Shown here piece after piece: positions 53,855 to 63,103 of a stretch of DNA of 64,000 nucleotides. Origin of the DNA: CAWGET01 sp963821715 (GTDB lineage Bacteria > Bacteroidota > Ignavibacteria > Ignavibacteriales > Melioribacteraceae); NCBI GenBank assembly GCA_963821715.1, contig CAWGET010000006.1, forward strand, positions 372,001 to 436,000. The letters run 5' to 3'. The stretch's first letter is position 1, and the number at the start of each line of letters is the position of its first letter. The notes beneath the pieces are model-generated. The model worked only from the letters and a program-made list of their open reading frames with translations, was not told where the DNA came from and did not search any database. The translations under genes were made by a program, and so were the position numbers.

Positions 53855-55189
53855 TCAATTTAATTTTAAATTTCCAAGATTCTTCATCATCTTAGAACCG
53901 CCTTTTCCTTTAAACATTTTCATCATTTTCTGCATTTCTTTAAATTGTTTAATGAGGCGGTTTACATCCTGAATCGAATTACCGCTTCCGCGCGCGATCC
54001 TTTTTCGTCTGTTTCCATTCAATATTTTCGGGTTTTTTCTCTCGCCTTTTGTCATCGATTGAATAATCGATTCGACCTTAACCAACTCTTTATCGTCAAC
54101 ATCCGCATTTTTAATAGCATTACTAACGCCCGGAATCATAGACATTATTGATTTTAGCGAGCCCATCTTTTTTATCATTTTAATTTGTTTAAGAAAATCC
54201 TCAAAGTCAAATTGATTTGACATAAGTTTTTTCTCAAGATCCTCGGCTTCTTTTTCGTCAAATTGCTCCTGAGCTTTTTCAACGAAAGAAACAATATCCC
54301 CTTTTCCTAAAATTCTTGAAGCGAGTCTATCGGGATGAAATATTTCTATGGAATCTAATTTTTCACCGAGACTTATAAATTTGATCGGCTCATCCACAAC
54401 TGAACGGATCGATAAGGCAGCTCCGCCTCTTGAATCACCGTCAAGTTTTGTTAATACAATACCCGTATAATCCACAGTATCGTGAAAAGCCTTTGCGGAA
54501 TTTACCGCATCCTGCCCGGTCATCGAATCGACTACAAAAAGTATTTCGGTCGGATTCACTTCACTCTTGATGGAAGCTACTTCGTCCATTAATTGTTCGT
54601 CAACATGCAAACGCCCGGCAGTATCTATTATAACTGTATTAAGTCCATTTTCTTCGGCGTAATTAACAGATTCTCTTGCAATTTTAACCGCGTCTTTGCT
54701 TCCGTCTATCGAAAAAACGGGTGTGTCTATCTGTGTTCCCAAAGTTTTTAACTGATCTATGGCCGCCGGTCTATATATATCCGCAGCAGTTAATAGGACT
54801 TTTCTATTTTTCTCTTTAAGATAGCGTGCTAATTTAGCGCTAAAGGTAGTTTTACCGGAACCTTGCAGTCCGACAAGAAGAATAATTGTGATGCCCGCGG
54901 GATTTACTTGAAGTTCGGAGCGTTGTCCGCCCATCAGGTTTACAAGTTCATCGTAAATAATTTTAGTTATTAACTGCCCGGGTTTAACCGATGTAATAAC
55001 TTCCTGTCCGAGAGCTTTATCTTTTACGTCGTCAATAAATTTTTTAGCAACTTTATAGTTAACGTCGGCGTCAAGCAATACACGTCTTATTTCACGGATA
55101 GTTTCCGAGATGTTTTCTTCGCTTAACCTTCCTTGTCCGGTTACCTTTTTAAGAGCTCTATCTATTTTAAATTGAAGATCTTCTAACAT
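53855..55189 (-). CDS. ffh: Signal recognition particle protein Ffh
   Basis: This 444-residue SRP54 GTPase targets nascent inner-membrane proteins. The N domain (about 1-90) is followed by the G domain with GLQGSGKTTFSAKLARYL, DTAGRLHVDEQLMDE, TKLDGDSRGGAALSI, and the Met-rich M domain (about 300-440) with RIARGSGNSIQDVN and KEMQKMMKMFKG. It lies 7 bases after atpG and upstream of rpsP. Confidence 0.97.
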   Translation of the reverse strand: MLEDLQFKIDRALKKVTGQGRLSEENISETIREIRRVLLDADVNYKVAKKFIDDVKDKALGQEVITSVKPGQLITKIIYDELVNLMGGQRSELQVNPAGITIILLVGLQGSGKTTFSAKLARYLKEKNRKVLLTAADIYRPAAIDQLKTLGTQIDTPVFSIDGSKDAVKIARESVNYAEENGLNTVIIDTAGRLHVDEQLMDEVASIKSEVNPTEILFVVDSMTGQDAVNSAKAFHDTVDYTGIVLTKLDGDSRGGAALSIRSVVDEPIKFISLGEKLDSIEIFHPDRLASRILGKGDIVSFVEKAQEQFDEKEAEDLEKKLMSNQFDFEDFLKQIKMIKKMGSLKSIMSMIPGVSNAIKNADVDDKELVKVESIIQSMTKGERKNPKILNGNRRKRIARGSGNSIQDVNRLIKQFKEMQKMMKMFKGKGGSKMMKNLGNLKLN

Positions 55190-55196
55190 TTTTTCT

Positions 55197-56093
55197 TTAA
55201 CTATTTTGCAGTGCGTTAGCGCCGGAAACTATTTCCAGAATTTCTTTTGTAATTGACGCCTGTCGTTCCTTATTATATGTTAACTGAAGCTGAGAAATTA
55301 ATTCCTTAGCATTTTCCGTAGCCATATCCATCGCTGTCATTCTCGCGCCTAGTTCGGCTGCGTACGATTCTAGCAATGCAGTCCAAAGCTGCGCGTTTAA
55401 ATAACGGGGCAGAAGACTTTTAATAATCGTTATTTTATCCGGTTCATAAATATAGTCAATATTATGCTGCTTTTCAGTCTCGTCCGTTTCCTCTTCCTCT
55501 GTTTTGGTTATTGGAAGAAGGTCTTTAACTCTTAAATTTTGTTGGATGACCGACTTGAATTCATTATAAATAATTACAACTCTGTCATATTCTCCGTTAA
55601 TGAATTTTGAAGTTATCTCCATCATTAATTTGGAGGCAAATTCAAATTTCAAATTAGCAGAGAAAATTCCGGGATACGATTCTACAACCGGATAATCTTT
55701 CTTCGTAAAATAATCGCATCCTTTTTTTCCGATGCAGTAAATACTTAAATTCTTACTATCGAGATATTCTTTGTATTCGTCCCTAAAAAGATCTTCGGCA
55801 GTTCTGATAATATTTTGATTAAAGCTTCCGGCTAAACCTCGGTCCGAAGTAACAACAATAAATGCGATCCTCTCTGTTTCTCTTTTTTCAAAGAGCGGAT
55901 CTTTTATAGTTTTTTCAGCCCTTAAAAGATGATCGAGTACTTCGGCAATTTTTCTTGAATAAGGTCTGGCGTTAATTATATTTTCCTGAGCACGGCGTAA
56001 TTTAGCCGCCGCCACCATTTTCATTGCACGGGTAATCTGCTGAGTATTTTTTACTCCGACTATTCTTCTTTTTATGTCCCGTAAAGTTGCCAT
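55197..56093 (-). CDS. atpG: ATP synthase gamma subunit
   Basis: This 298-residue central-stalk subunit has ATLRDIKRRIVGVKNTQQIT with ITRAMKMVAAAKLRRA at the N-terminal helix and a C-terminal helix with ESYAAELGARMTAMDMATENA and YNKERQASITKEILEIVSG. It rotates inside the alpha3beta3 head. It follows atpA after 64 bases and precedes ffh. Confidence 0.96.
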   Translation of the reverse strand: MATLRDIKRRIVGVKNTQQITRAMKMVAAAKLRRAQENIINARPYSRKIAEVLDHLLRAEKTIKDPLFEKRETERIAFIVVTSDRGLAGSFNQNIIRTAEDLFRDEYKEYLDSKNLSIYCIGKKGCDYFTKKDYPVVESYPGIFSANLKFEFASKLMMEITSKFINGEYDRVVIIYNEFKSVIQQNLRVKDLLPITKTEEEETDETEKQHNIDYIYEPDKITIIKSLLPRYLNAQLWTALLESYAAELGARMTAMDMATENAKELISQLQLTYNKERQASITKEILEIVSGANALQNS

Positions 56094-56120
56094 TTAATTT
56101 AATTTATTTTTTAAAATGCC

Positions 56121-56143
56121 GGGAAAGGGTTTGCCCTCTCTCC
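56121..56143. repeat. GGGAAAGGG...CCCTCTCTCC element inside the atp operon
   Basis: A degenerate copy (d) of the GGGCAAGCCCTTTCCC family, in the 64-base spacer between atpA and atpG; AGGG-TTTG-CCCT is the remaining stem. Confidence 0.4.
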
Positions 56144-56157
56144 TTAATTATTTTTTA

Positions 56158-57711
56158 TTATTGATGGGTTCTTTTAAATTTTCCCAAAAATTCTTCTATT
56201 GCATTTCGCATTTTTTCTAAAGTTTCGTCGTTCAGAACTTTCGTTTCTCTTATCGTTTGATAAATATCAGCGTATTTCAAATCAATATATTCAAGTAATT
56301 CTTTTTCAAACCTGTTTACATCTTCAACCGGAACATCCTGAAGATAATCATTCGTACCGGCAAAAACGGTTACTACTTGTTTTTCAACCGGAAGTGGTGA
56401 ATATTGTTTCTGCTTTAAGAGTTCAACGAGCCGTTCACCTTTTGCCAAAGTCCGCTGTGTCGCCTTATCAAGATCGGAACCGAATTTTGCGAATGATTCC
56501 AATTCCCGGTATTGAGCGAGATCTAATTTTAAGGATCCGGCTACTTTTTTCATCGCTTTAATTTGCGCATTTCCACCCACACGGGAAACCGAAATACCAA
56601 CATTGATTGCCGGACGAACGCCCGCATTGAATAAGTTGGGTTCGAGATAAATTTGTCCATCGGTAATCGAAATTACGTTAGTAGGAATATAAGCCGAAAC
56701 ATCACCTTGCTGTGTTTCGATAATCGGCAGCGCGGTTAAACTTCCGCCGCCTAAACTGTCATTTAATTTTGATGCGCGTTCGAGCAATCTGGAGTGAAGA
56801 TAAAAAACATCTCCCGGATAAGCTTCCCTGCCCGGAGGTCTTCTTAAGAGAAGGGAAAGTTCCCTGTAAGCCGCAGCTTGTTTTGAAAGATCGTCATAAA
56901 TAACAAGCGCGTGTTTGCCGTTATCTCTAAAAAATTCTCCTAAAGTGGAACCGGAATAGGGCGCGATATATTGCAGCGGACTTGCAACAGAAGCCGGAGC
57001 GGAGACAATAGTCGTGTAACCCATTGCGCCTTCTTCTTCCAGCTTTGCAAGTACCTGAGCTATGGTAGAATTTTTTTGCCCGATTGCGACATAAATACAA
57101 TAAACCGGATCAACACCGTTTGCTTTGGCTTCTTCAGTATGCGTAAATTTCTGATTTATTATCGCGTCGATAGCAACAGCAGTTTTACCCGTTTGTCTGT
57201 CGCCGATTATCAATTCTCTTTGTCCGCGTCCGATAGGAATCATCGCGTCTATAGCTGTTATACCAGTCTGCAATGGTTCTTTCACAGGCTGTCTATCTAA
57301 AACGCCGAGCGCTTTTCTCTCAATCGGCATATACTTTTCGTGATCGATATTTCCTTTTCCGTCAACGGGAACACCGAGCGGATCTACAACTCTTCCCAAT
57401 AATTTATTTCCAACCGGAAATGAGGCAAGTCTTTTTGTTCTTTTAACTGTGTCGCCTTCCTTAACCAAACTTGTATCGCCGAAAAGAACGCAGCCGACAC
57501 TGTCTTCTTCAAGGTTAAGAACCATCCCCATAACATCGTTCGGAAATTCAACAAGCTCGGTAGCCATAACTTTAGAAAGCCCGTAAACGCGGGCAATTCC
57601 GTCCCCAACCTGGAGTACGGTTCCTACATCGTAAACTTCAACCTCATTATCAAATCCGGATAACTGCTTTCTCAAAATTGCAGAGACTTCATCGGGTCTT
57701 ACTTCTGCCAT
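56158..57711 (-). CDS. atpA: ATP synthase alpha subunit
   Basis: This 517-residue F1 subunit has the P-loop GDRQTGKT, the alpha signature PAINVGISVSRVGGNAQ and LIIGDRQTG, and the N-terminal lead typical of alpha (RPDEVSAILRKQLSGF). It is non-catalytic but binds nucleotide. No beta subunit gene is in the window. It is 22 bases after atpH. Confidence 0.97.
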   Translation of the reverse strand: MAEVRPDEVSAILRKQLSGFDNEVEVYDVGTVLQVGDGIARVYGLSKVMATELVEFPNDVMGMVLNLEEDSVGCVLFGDTSLVKEGDTVKRTKRLASFPVGNKLLGRVVDPLGVPVDGKGNIDHEKYMPIERKALGVLDRQPVKEPLQTGITAIDAMIPIGRGQRELIIGDRQTGKTAVAIDAIINQKFTHTEEAKANGVDPVYCIYVAIGQKNSTIAQVLAKLEEEGAMGYTTIVSAPASVASPLQYIAPYSGSTLGEFFRDNGKHALVIYDDLSKQAAAYRELSLLLRRPPGREAYPGDVFYLHSRLLERASKLNDSLGGGSLTALPIIETQQGDVSAYIPTNVISITDGQIYLEPNLFNAGVRPAINVGISVSRVGGNAQIKAMKKVAGSLKLDLAQYRELESFAKFGSDLDKATQRTLAKGERLVELLKQKQYSPLPVEKQVVTVFAGTNDYLQDVPVEDVNRFEKELLEYIDLKYADIYQTIRETKVLNDETLEKMRNAIEEFLGKFKRTHQ

Positions 57712-57733
57712 TTTATATTCCTTAATATTTTCC

Positions 57734-58288
57734 TTAGTTAAAAGTTAAACTTCCTTCGGTAAATTTCTCTTTCAAAATTTCCAATTGATGCCTCACTGAT
57801 GCGTCTAATACCGTATCTTCTATTTTTACGATAAAGCCGCCGATAATACTTCTATCCAGTACATAGCTTAAGCGTACTTTTTTATTTGTGTATTCCTCTA
57901 ATCTCTTCTTAATATTGGACCTTTGTAAATCGTCCAATTCTACTGCACTCGTTACTTTACCGTTCATTATCCCTGCATGTTCATCACTTAATCGCATAAA
58001 TCTTTTCGTTATGCCGTAAAGCAAATCTTCCCGGTTCTTCTCAATGATAAAATTAAGAAAGTTAAGAGATTCGTGATCCACCTTTTCTGCAAAAAGATCT
58101 TTAATTATTGCCTGTTTTTTTTCAGGTTTAATCACCGGGCTTTGAAGCACGGAGCGCAATTCTTTCGAACCGTCCAAAGTATTATTGATCATAAGAATAT
58201 CTTTAGAAATTTTTTCCAAAGAATTTTTCTCACCGGCATATTCATAAAGAGCCTTTGCATATCTCGAGGTAACGCTGAATTCACTCAT
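57734..58288 (-). CDS. atpH: ATP synthase delta subunit
   Basis: This 184-residue peripheral-stalk protein has SEFSVTSRYAKALYEYAGE at the N-terminus and DRSIIGGFIVKIEDTVLDAS near the C-terminus, the OSCP/delta signature. It holds the stator b subunits to the F1 head. One base separates it from atpF. Confidence 0.94.
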   Translation of the reverse strand: MSEFSVTSRYAKALYEYAGEKNSLEKISKDILMINNTLDGSKELRSVLQSPVIKPEKKQAIIKDLFAEKVDHESLNFLNFIIEKNREDLLYGITKRFMRLSDEHAGIMNGKVTSAVELDDLQRSNIKKRLEEYTNKKVRLSYVLDRSIIGGFIVKIEDTVLDASVRHQLEILKEKFTEGSLTFN

Positions 58289-58289
58289 A

Positions 58290-58835
58290 TCAATTATTCG
58301 GCAATTCGTCTATAAATTTGTCAACAAGTTTAGACTGTTTCTCTTCGTCTAAATTTTCTCTTATTATTTTTTCCGCAGCGCCGATAGCAATAGAAGCAAC
58401 CTGATTTTTCAGGCTTTCAAAAGCTTCTTGGTTCTTCCGTTCAATTTCGGCAGAGGCGGCAGCGATCATTTTTTTCGATTCGTTTCTGCTCTCTTCGAGT
58501 ATCTGCTCTTTCAATTTCTCGCCATATTCTCTTCCCTGCGCAATAATTTTCTGCGCTTCGTCTTCAGCTTTAGCCATAGCGGCTTTATTTTCTTCGAGTA
58601 AACGTTCGGCTTCCTTGCGTTCATTCTCCGCCTTCTGAAGAGAATCTTTGATAAAATCCTCCCTGCTGCTAAGCGAAGCAAGTATCGGCTTCCAAGCAGT
58701 AAAACGGAGTATCAGGAGCAGGGTAATAAATGTAATTACAGTCCAGAAAATTAATCCCGGATTAACATCTAATGGTCCGCCCGCTTCTCCGCCTTCGGCA
58801 AACGCAATTACAGCTAAGTTTAGAAAAGCTAACAT
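58290..58835 (-). CDS. atpF: ATP synthase b subunit
   Basis: This 181-residue stator has an N-terminal membrane helix (NPGLIFWTVITFITLLLIL), then a long coiled coil rich in Ala, Glu and Lys (ENERKEAERLLEENKAAMAK). The first about 20 residues (MLAFLNLAVIAFAEGGEAGG) form a second, short hydrophobic stretch before the usual start. It is one base upstream of atpH. Confidence 0.94.
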   Translation of the reverse strand: MLAFLNLAVIAFAEGGEAGGPLDVNPGLIFWTVITFITLLLILRFTAWKPILASLSSREDFIKDSLQKAENERKEAERLLEENKAAMAKAEDEAQKIIAQGREYGEKLKEQILEESRNESKKMIAAASAEIERKNQEAFESLKNQVASIAIGAAEKIIRENLDEEKQSKLVDKFIDELPNN

Positions 58836-58864
58836 AGACTTTTCCTAAATATTTAAGTTTAAAA

Positions 58865-59089
58865 TTATTTTAAAGCTAATAAAATACAGATAACCAGCGC
58901 GAATAATGAAATACCTTCAATAAGCGCGGCGGCAATAATCATAGATGTTCTGATATCGCCGGCAGCTTCCGGTTGACGTCCGCTCGCATCCATTGCAGAA
59001 CTTGCCAATTTACCGATTCCGAATGCTCCTCCGATAACGGTTAAACCCGCTCCCAATCCTGCCGCCAAATAAGCTAATGAAAAATCCAT
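58865..59089 (-). CDS. atpE: ATP synthase c subunit (proton-type)
   Basis: This 74-residue hairpin forms the rotor ring. TM1 is Gly-rich (GAGLTVIGGAFGIGKLA), the loop has SGRQPEA, and TM2 carries the ion-binding Glu58 in ALIEGISLFAL. The Gln of the sodium-type motif in TM1 is replaced by a hydrophobic residue and Gly follows the Glu instead of Ser/Thr, so it is predicted to carry protons. atpB lies 26 bases upstream. Confidence 0.95.
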   Translation of the reverse strand: MDFSLAYLAAGLGAGLTVIGGAFGIGKLASSAMDASGRQPEAAGDIRTSMIIAAALIEGISLFALVICILLALK

Positions 59090-59115
59090 TTAGATCCTCC
59101 CTTTATAAACAATTA

Positions 59116-59961
59116 TTAATGATCTTGGTGAACTGCCATCCCTATAAATAAAGATGACAGCATAGTGAAAATGTATGCTTGAATTAATGCTACTAAAATT
59201 TCCAATAAGTAAATAAACAATGCAAACGCTACAGATACCGGCGCTACATAATACGTGCGTAAAATAAATATCAATCCGATGAGCGCCATAATTACTATAT
59301 GCCCGGCGGTCATATTTGCAAAAAGCCTAACAGCTAAAGCAAACGGTTTTGTAAAGAGACCGAGAAACTCTACAATAAACATTATCGGAATAAGCAAAAC
59401 AGGAACTCCGTGCGGAATCAATCCTTTTACATATCCCCAAGGCCCGTTCTTCACCATTCCTCCCGCCTGTATAAAGAAGAAGGAGATGACTGCCAAAGTT
59501 GCGGTTACCGAAATATTACTTGTCGCTGTTGAACCGTAAGGAATTAAACCGAGAAAGTTTGCAGTAAGAATAAAGAAAAAAGTTGTTAGCAAAAAAGGAA
59601 GGAATTTTTCAAACCCCTTGCCTATCGTTGGCCTGGCGATTTCATCTCTTACAAATACTATCAAAACCTCAACAAAGTTTGAAACTCCTTTTGGCACAAG
59701 CGACTTTTTATAAGTGCGCGCCACATAAGTAAGCAGAACAATTAAGATTGCGGCTGAAAACCACATAAACAAAACATGCTTGGTAATTGAAATATCAAAA
59801 CCAAATAAGTGGAGTTCCGGCAGATGAAGGGTAAAAAAAGGCTCTACATCCCATGTATTGCTGTCCATTACATGGTGCATAATCCAGCCGGTATCTTCAG
59901 CTCCCGTCGCTTTTTGTAATGTATCTTGTGCGGCTTCTATAGTATGCTGCTGCAAATTCAA
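59116..59961 (-). CDS. atpB: ATP synthase a subunit
   Basis: This 281-residue membrane stator forms the proton half-channels. The essential Arg212 lies in ALAVRLFANMTAGH; LIPYGSTATSN and YLLEILVALIQAYIFTML are other family marks. An N-terminal extension of about 45 polar residues precedes the first helix. It overlaps the AtpI-like gene by 4 bases. Confidence 0.95.
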   Translation of the reverse strand: MNLQQHTIEAAQDTLQKATGAEDTGWIMHHVMDSNTWDVEPFFTLHLPELHLFGFDISITKHVLFMWFSAAILIVLLTYVARTYKKSLVPKGVSNFVEVLIVFVRDEIARPTIGKGFEKFLPFLLTTFFFILTANFLGLIPYGSTATSNISVTATLAVISFFFIQAGGMVKNGPWGYVKGLIPHGVPVLLIPIMFIVEFLGLFTKPFALAVRLFANMTAGHIVIMALIGLIFILRTYYVAPVSVAFALFIYLLEILVALIQAYIFTMLSSLFIGMAVHQDH

Positions 59962-60356
59962 TCCGTAACTTTATTAGCTTCTTTTCTGGTTTCTACTCTT
60001 TTTCTAAAATAATTTATTTCTATCGTCAACAGAATAAAATAAAAAATAAAGAATACTAATATAAATCCATATTTATCAATATTCAAGAATTTTATAAATA
60101 TGATTACAGAGAGTAATAGGATGAACAAGCGCCCTATCATCCCGCCTAAATTATACATCAAAAAATGCTTGTTATCTTTATTGTATGATTTCTCGAAGAA
60201 GAGAAAAGCCAAGCCTGTATTAGCTAAATTAAGGAAGCCGGCATAAAGGGAGGCCTGAAAAAAATAGTAATTAATGAATTCGAGATAATAGAGAGAGGCA
60301 AGAATTGAGAATCCAATTACGAAAACAATAATTACCTGGTTATATATTTTTTTCAC
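59958..60356 (-). CDS. AtpI-like membrane protein at the head of the atp operon
   Basis: This 132-residue protein has four hydrophobic helices (VIIVFVIGFSILASLYYL, FQASLYAGFLNLANTGLAF, GRLFILLLSVIIFIKFL, YGFILVFFIFYFILLT). It lies between the AtpZ-like gene and atpB and overlaps both, the position of AtpI, which in other bacteria helps assemble the c-ring. Sequence identity to AtpI is not evident, so the name rests on topology and place. Confidence 0.65.
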   Translation of the reverse strand: MKKIYNQVIIVFVIGFSILASLYYLEFINYYFFQASLYAGFLNLANTGLAFLFFEKSYNKDNKHFLMYNLGGMIGRLFILLLSVIIFIKFLNIDKYGFILVFFIFYFILLTIEINYFRKRVETRKEANKVTD

Positions 60357-60588
60357 TTTTTTTCTTTTTATTTAAATCCAAAACTGTTTTAATAAAATTA
60401 TAAATCCCAGCGCCCGAACCAATAATGGAAAATACAATAGTTAAAACCGGAAAAATATCAAATTGACCGTCGAGCCATCGCCCAAAAAAAAACATCAGAA
60501 CTACGGTAGCGGCAAGCTGAAATCCTAGTCCGAGATAAGGGCCCGCATCGCGGTATGATTTAAATAGTCCGGACTTATCTTCCGGCAT
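60340..60588 (-). CDS. AtpZ/AtpI-family small membrane protein
   Basis: This 82-residue protein has two helices (GLGFQLAATVVLMFFFGRWLDG and VLTIVFSIIGSGAGIYNFI) with the conserved RWLDG between them, as in AtpZ-type proteins near ATP synthase operons; some have been linked to Mg2+ or Ca2+ transport with AtpI. It overlaps the bactofilin gene by 14 bases and the AtpI-like gene by 17. Confidence 0.85.
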   Translation of the reverse strand: MPEDKSGLFKSYRDAGPYLGLGFQLAATVVLMFFFGRWLDGQFDIFPVLTIVFSIIGSGAGIYNFIKTVLDLNKKKKSEKNI

Positions 60589-60964
60589 TTTCTTCAGGTT
60601 TGTTCTGAACCGGCGTCGCGGAGTTTGTCATATTACTCTTTCCGTCAAATTTTGCCCCTGCTTCAATCACAAGAATTTTAGCAAAAAGATCTCCGTGAAG
60701 TTCAGATCCTTCTTCCAGGACTACTTTTTCCGTAGCGCGCAAAGTTCCTTGAAATTTTCCGCTCAATGTAATATTACCGGCTTTAACGTCTCCTTGAACT
60801 TGAGAAGTTTCGCCAAGGGTTAAATTGCCGCTTACATTCACGTCGCCTTTAACGCTTCCTTCAATACGCATATTGCCCGCGCCCTGGATATTTCCTTCCA
60901 CCTTTAATCCGCCGCTTAAAATGCTTACATCGTCAGAGGAATATTCGTTTTTTTTCATTGCCAT
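60575..60964 (-). CDS. Bactofilin
   Basis: This 129-residue cytoskeletal protein is a right-handed beta-helix of six-residue turns (VEGNIQGAGNMRIEGSVKGD, GNLTLGETSQVQGDVKAGNI) between polar ends. Bactofilins polymerise without nucleotide and often recruit cell-wall enzymes. An M23 peptidase gene ends 13 bases upstream, a pairing known from other bacteria. Confidence 0.93.
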   Translation of the reverse strand: MAMKKNEYSSDDVSILSGGLKVEGNIQGAGNMRIEGSVKGDVNVSGNLTLGETSQVQGDVKAGNITLSGKFQGTLRATEKVVLEEGSELHGDLFAKILVIEAGAKFDGKSNMTNSATPVQNKPEENAGR

Positions 60965-60977
60965 ATCTCATTCTCCT

Positions 60978-61808
60978 TTAATTTACTATAACTTTATTTG
61001 GATCCATTACTCTTCCGTTTTTCCATATCTCAAAATGAAGATGCGGGCCGGTTGTGTTATATCCAGAATTTCCGCTAAGCGCAATTACTTCACCTTGATT
61101 GACTACATCCCTTGCATTTTTTAACAGTAACGAACAATGTTTATAAACTGTAAGATAATCATTATCATGTTTTAATATAATCATATTCCCGTCGTCAACG
61201 GTATAATCTGCAAAAATTACATAGCCTCCGGCAGCCGCGTATATGGGAGTTTCATTCTTTACGGCGAAGTCCATTCCCATATGTCCTTTTGAGGGATCAA
61301 AATTTTTGATCACAAAACCGTCAGCAGGTTTTATAAAATAAACGGAATTTTCATTACTTTCATTCTTTTTGAAGAAAAAGTTTATGATTGTACCGAGAAT
61401 ATTGCCTTCAATAAATTTGGGATTATTATCCGGAATACGCAATGAATCATAAATTGATGAAGTAGTATCGATACCGGAGGAATCGCCGAGAATAATAGCG
61501 TATTCAAGCTTCTTGTTTGTTGAGGCTAAAGATCTCAATTCTTTTGTGAGGAAAAAAATATTTTTTTCGAGCTCGTCAATTTTTACGGCTTGTTTTTTTA
61601 ACTCTTCATTCTCGGGGAAAAACACCATATTACGCGCGGGTGTTAAAGCTAAAATTAGCGTTACAAACAAAGCGATCGCAAGTGTATAAATTACCGCGTA
61701 GCTAACGACACGGAAAGCGCTGTATTTATATCTTTTAGTAACTTTACCCGGAATATCCGGAGTAAAATAAATTGTGGTCTCTTTTAATTTCTGTAAAAAC
61801 TTCATCAA
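60978..61808 (-). CDS. M23 (LytM) peptidase, membrane-anchored, partner of bactofilin
   Basis: This 276-residue protein has a cytoplasmic head, one transmembrane helix (AFRVVSYAVIYTLAIALFV, about 30-55), a coiled coil (about 75-105) and a C-terminal LytM domain (about 165-276) with GHMGMDFAV, KHDNDYLTVYKHC and GPHLHFEIW, so the zinc ligands (His/Asp, HLH) are present. It cuts peptidoglycan cross-links. With the next gene it resembles the bactofilin-M23 modules that shape cells. It heads the run of genes ending at rplS. Confidence 0.92.
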   Translation of the reverse strand: MMKFLQKLKETTIYFTPDIPGKVTKRYKYSAFRVVSYAVIYTLAIALFVTLILALTPARNMVFFPENEELKKQAVKIDELEKNIFFLTKELRSLASTNKKLEYAIILGDSSGIDTTSSIYDSLRIPDNNPKFIEGNILGTIINFFFKKNESNENSVYFIKPADGFVIKNFDPSKGHMGMDFAVKNETPIYAAAGGYVIFADYTVDDGNMIILKHDNDYLTVYKHCSLLLKNARDVVNQGEVIALSGNSGYNTTGPHLHFEIWKNGRVMDPNKVIVN

Positions 61809-62080
61809 ATTTCACTTTTAAATATCTCTAAATATAACATATCTCACTAAAAAAAATAAGCAGAATATGTTCCAGAATAGAAATTTTATTTTTGCGTATT
61901 TTGAGAATTGCGAATTTACGAGTTGTAATTTTTGTATGCTTCGCGATCTTAATTTTGGAAATAATTTTATATGAATTTATCTGTGTGAATCTGAGGAATC
62001 TGTTGTAAAAAAAATCTTAACTCAGATTTCCATGGAGTGTTACATAAATTATACCATAATATCTTAAAGTAAATTAATTC

Positions 62081-63103
62081 TTATAAAAATTTCTCATTCA
62101 GCGTCTCGATTACTTTCTCCGGCTTCAAAAATTTACCGCAATTAAAATGTCCCAGCGGGCATTCATTATGGCCATGAATTCCGCATGGTTTACAATCAAG
62201 TTCGTCATAACTTAGATAAAAACTTTTTTCATTATACGGATAAAATCCAAAATCAGGCACGGTTGAACAGTACAAAGTTAAGACGGGAATATCTGCGGCC
62301 ATTCCCATATGTGTCGGCGCGCTGTCGTTGCAGATTAAAAAGTCACACTGCCGTAAAAGCTCGACCGATTCTATTATGCTTAAATTTCCCGCGAACGATT
62401 TTACTCCTTTATCAAATTTTTTGCTTATCTCTTCCGATTCACGTCTGTCTTCATTGCCGCCTATTAAAATAATTTTATACGATTTACTTCTAAGATATTT
62501 TATGATTTTCGCAAAATATTCAGCGGGATATTTTTTCGTATTCCAAACGGAACCGATCGCGACCGCGGCAATTTTACTACTGTTTATTTCGTTAAATAAA
62601 TTTTTTACTTTAGATTTTGCTTCACTGCCTACTTCTATTTCAGGGAGTATTCTCCAGTTTTCGAAATATTCCTTCTCGTTTAGAAGCCTTAAATTCCGCC
62701 ATACTTCGTGACGGTCTTTTCTGTATTTAATTTTATTCGTATAAATTAAATTTAAGGCTGCTATATCAAATCCGGTAGTATCTTTTGCTCCCGCAAAAAG
62801 AATAAGCAGCGAAGTTCTGAATGAACGGTGAGGAGAAATAATTTTACTGTATTTCGTTTTTCTAATTTGAAGAGAAAATTTAATCAACGACAAGATACTT
62901 TTCTGTTTTCCTTTCTTGTCGAGGACAAATACTTTTCTGACAAAAGGTGATGACGCAAATATGGTTTCGGTTGAAGGAATTGCGATGACGTCGATTTGAG
63001 AATCGGGGAATTTTTTGCTTGCCTCCTGAATCAAGGGCAGTGTGAGGATCGCGTCGCCGAGAAAAGCCGTCTGAATAATTAAAATTTTATTCTTTATCAT
63101 CAA
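62081..63103 (-). CDS. GT9 glycosyltransferase (ADP-heptose:LPS heptosyltransferase-like)
   Basis: This 340-residue cytoplasmic GT-B enzyme has IIQTAFLGDAILTLPLI, AVAIGSVWNTKKYPAEYF, IILIGGNEDR and LLRQCDFLICNDSAPTHMGM, the GT9 motifs. It likely adds heptose or a related sugar to the LPS inner core. A cysteine cluster near the C-terminus (CKPCGIHGHNECPLGHFNC) is seen in many members of the group. It overlaps the acyltransferase gene by 4 bases (ATGA). 272 non-coding bases separate it from the M23 gene and include degenerate CTGTGTGAATCTGAGGAATC words. Confidence 0.9.
   Translation of the reverse strand: MMIKNKILIIQTAFLGDAILTLPLIQEASKKFPDSQIDVIAIPSTETIFASSPFVRKVFVLDKKGKQKSILSLIKFSLQIRKTKYSKIISPHRSFRTSLLILFAGAKDTTGFDIAALNLIYTNKIKYRKDRHEVWRNLRLLNEKEYFENWRILPEIEVGSEAKSKVKNLFNEINSSKIAAVAIGSVWNTKKYPAEYFAKIIKYLRSKSYKIILIGGNEDRRESEEISKKFDKGVKSFAGNLSIIESVELLRQCDFLICNDSAPTHMGMAADIPVLTLYCSTVPDFGFYPYNEKSFYLSYDELDCKPCGIHGHNECPLGHFNCGKFLKPEKVIETLNEKFL

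Noticed and set aside
58865..59089. Sodium-translocating ATP synthase
   Set aside because: The c subunit lacks the TM1 Gln and the Ser/Thr after the ion-binding Glu that mark sodium-type rings.
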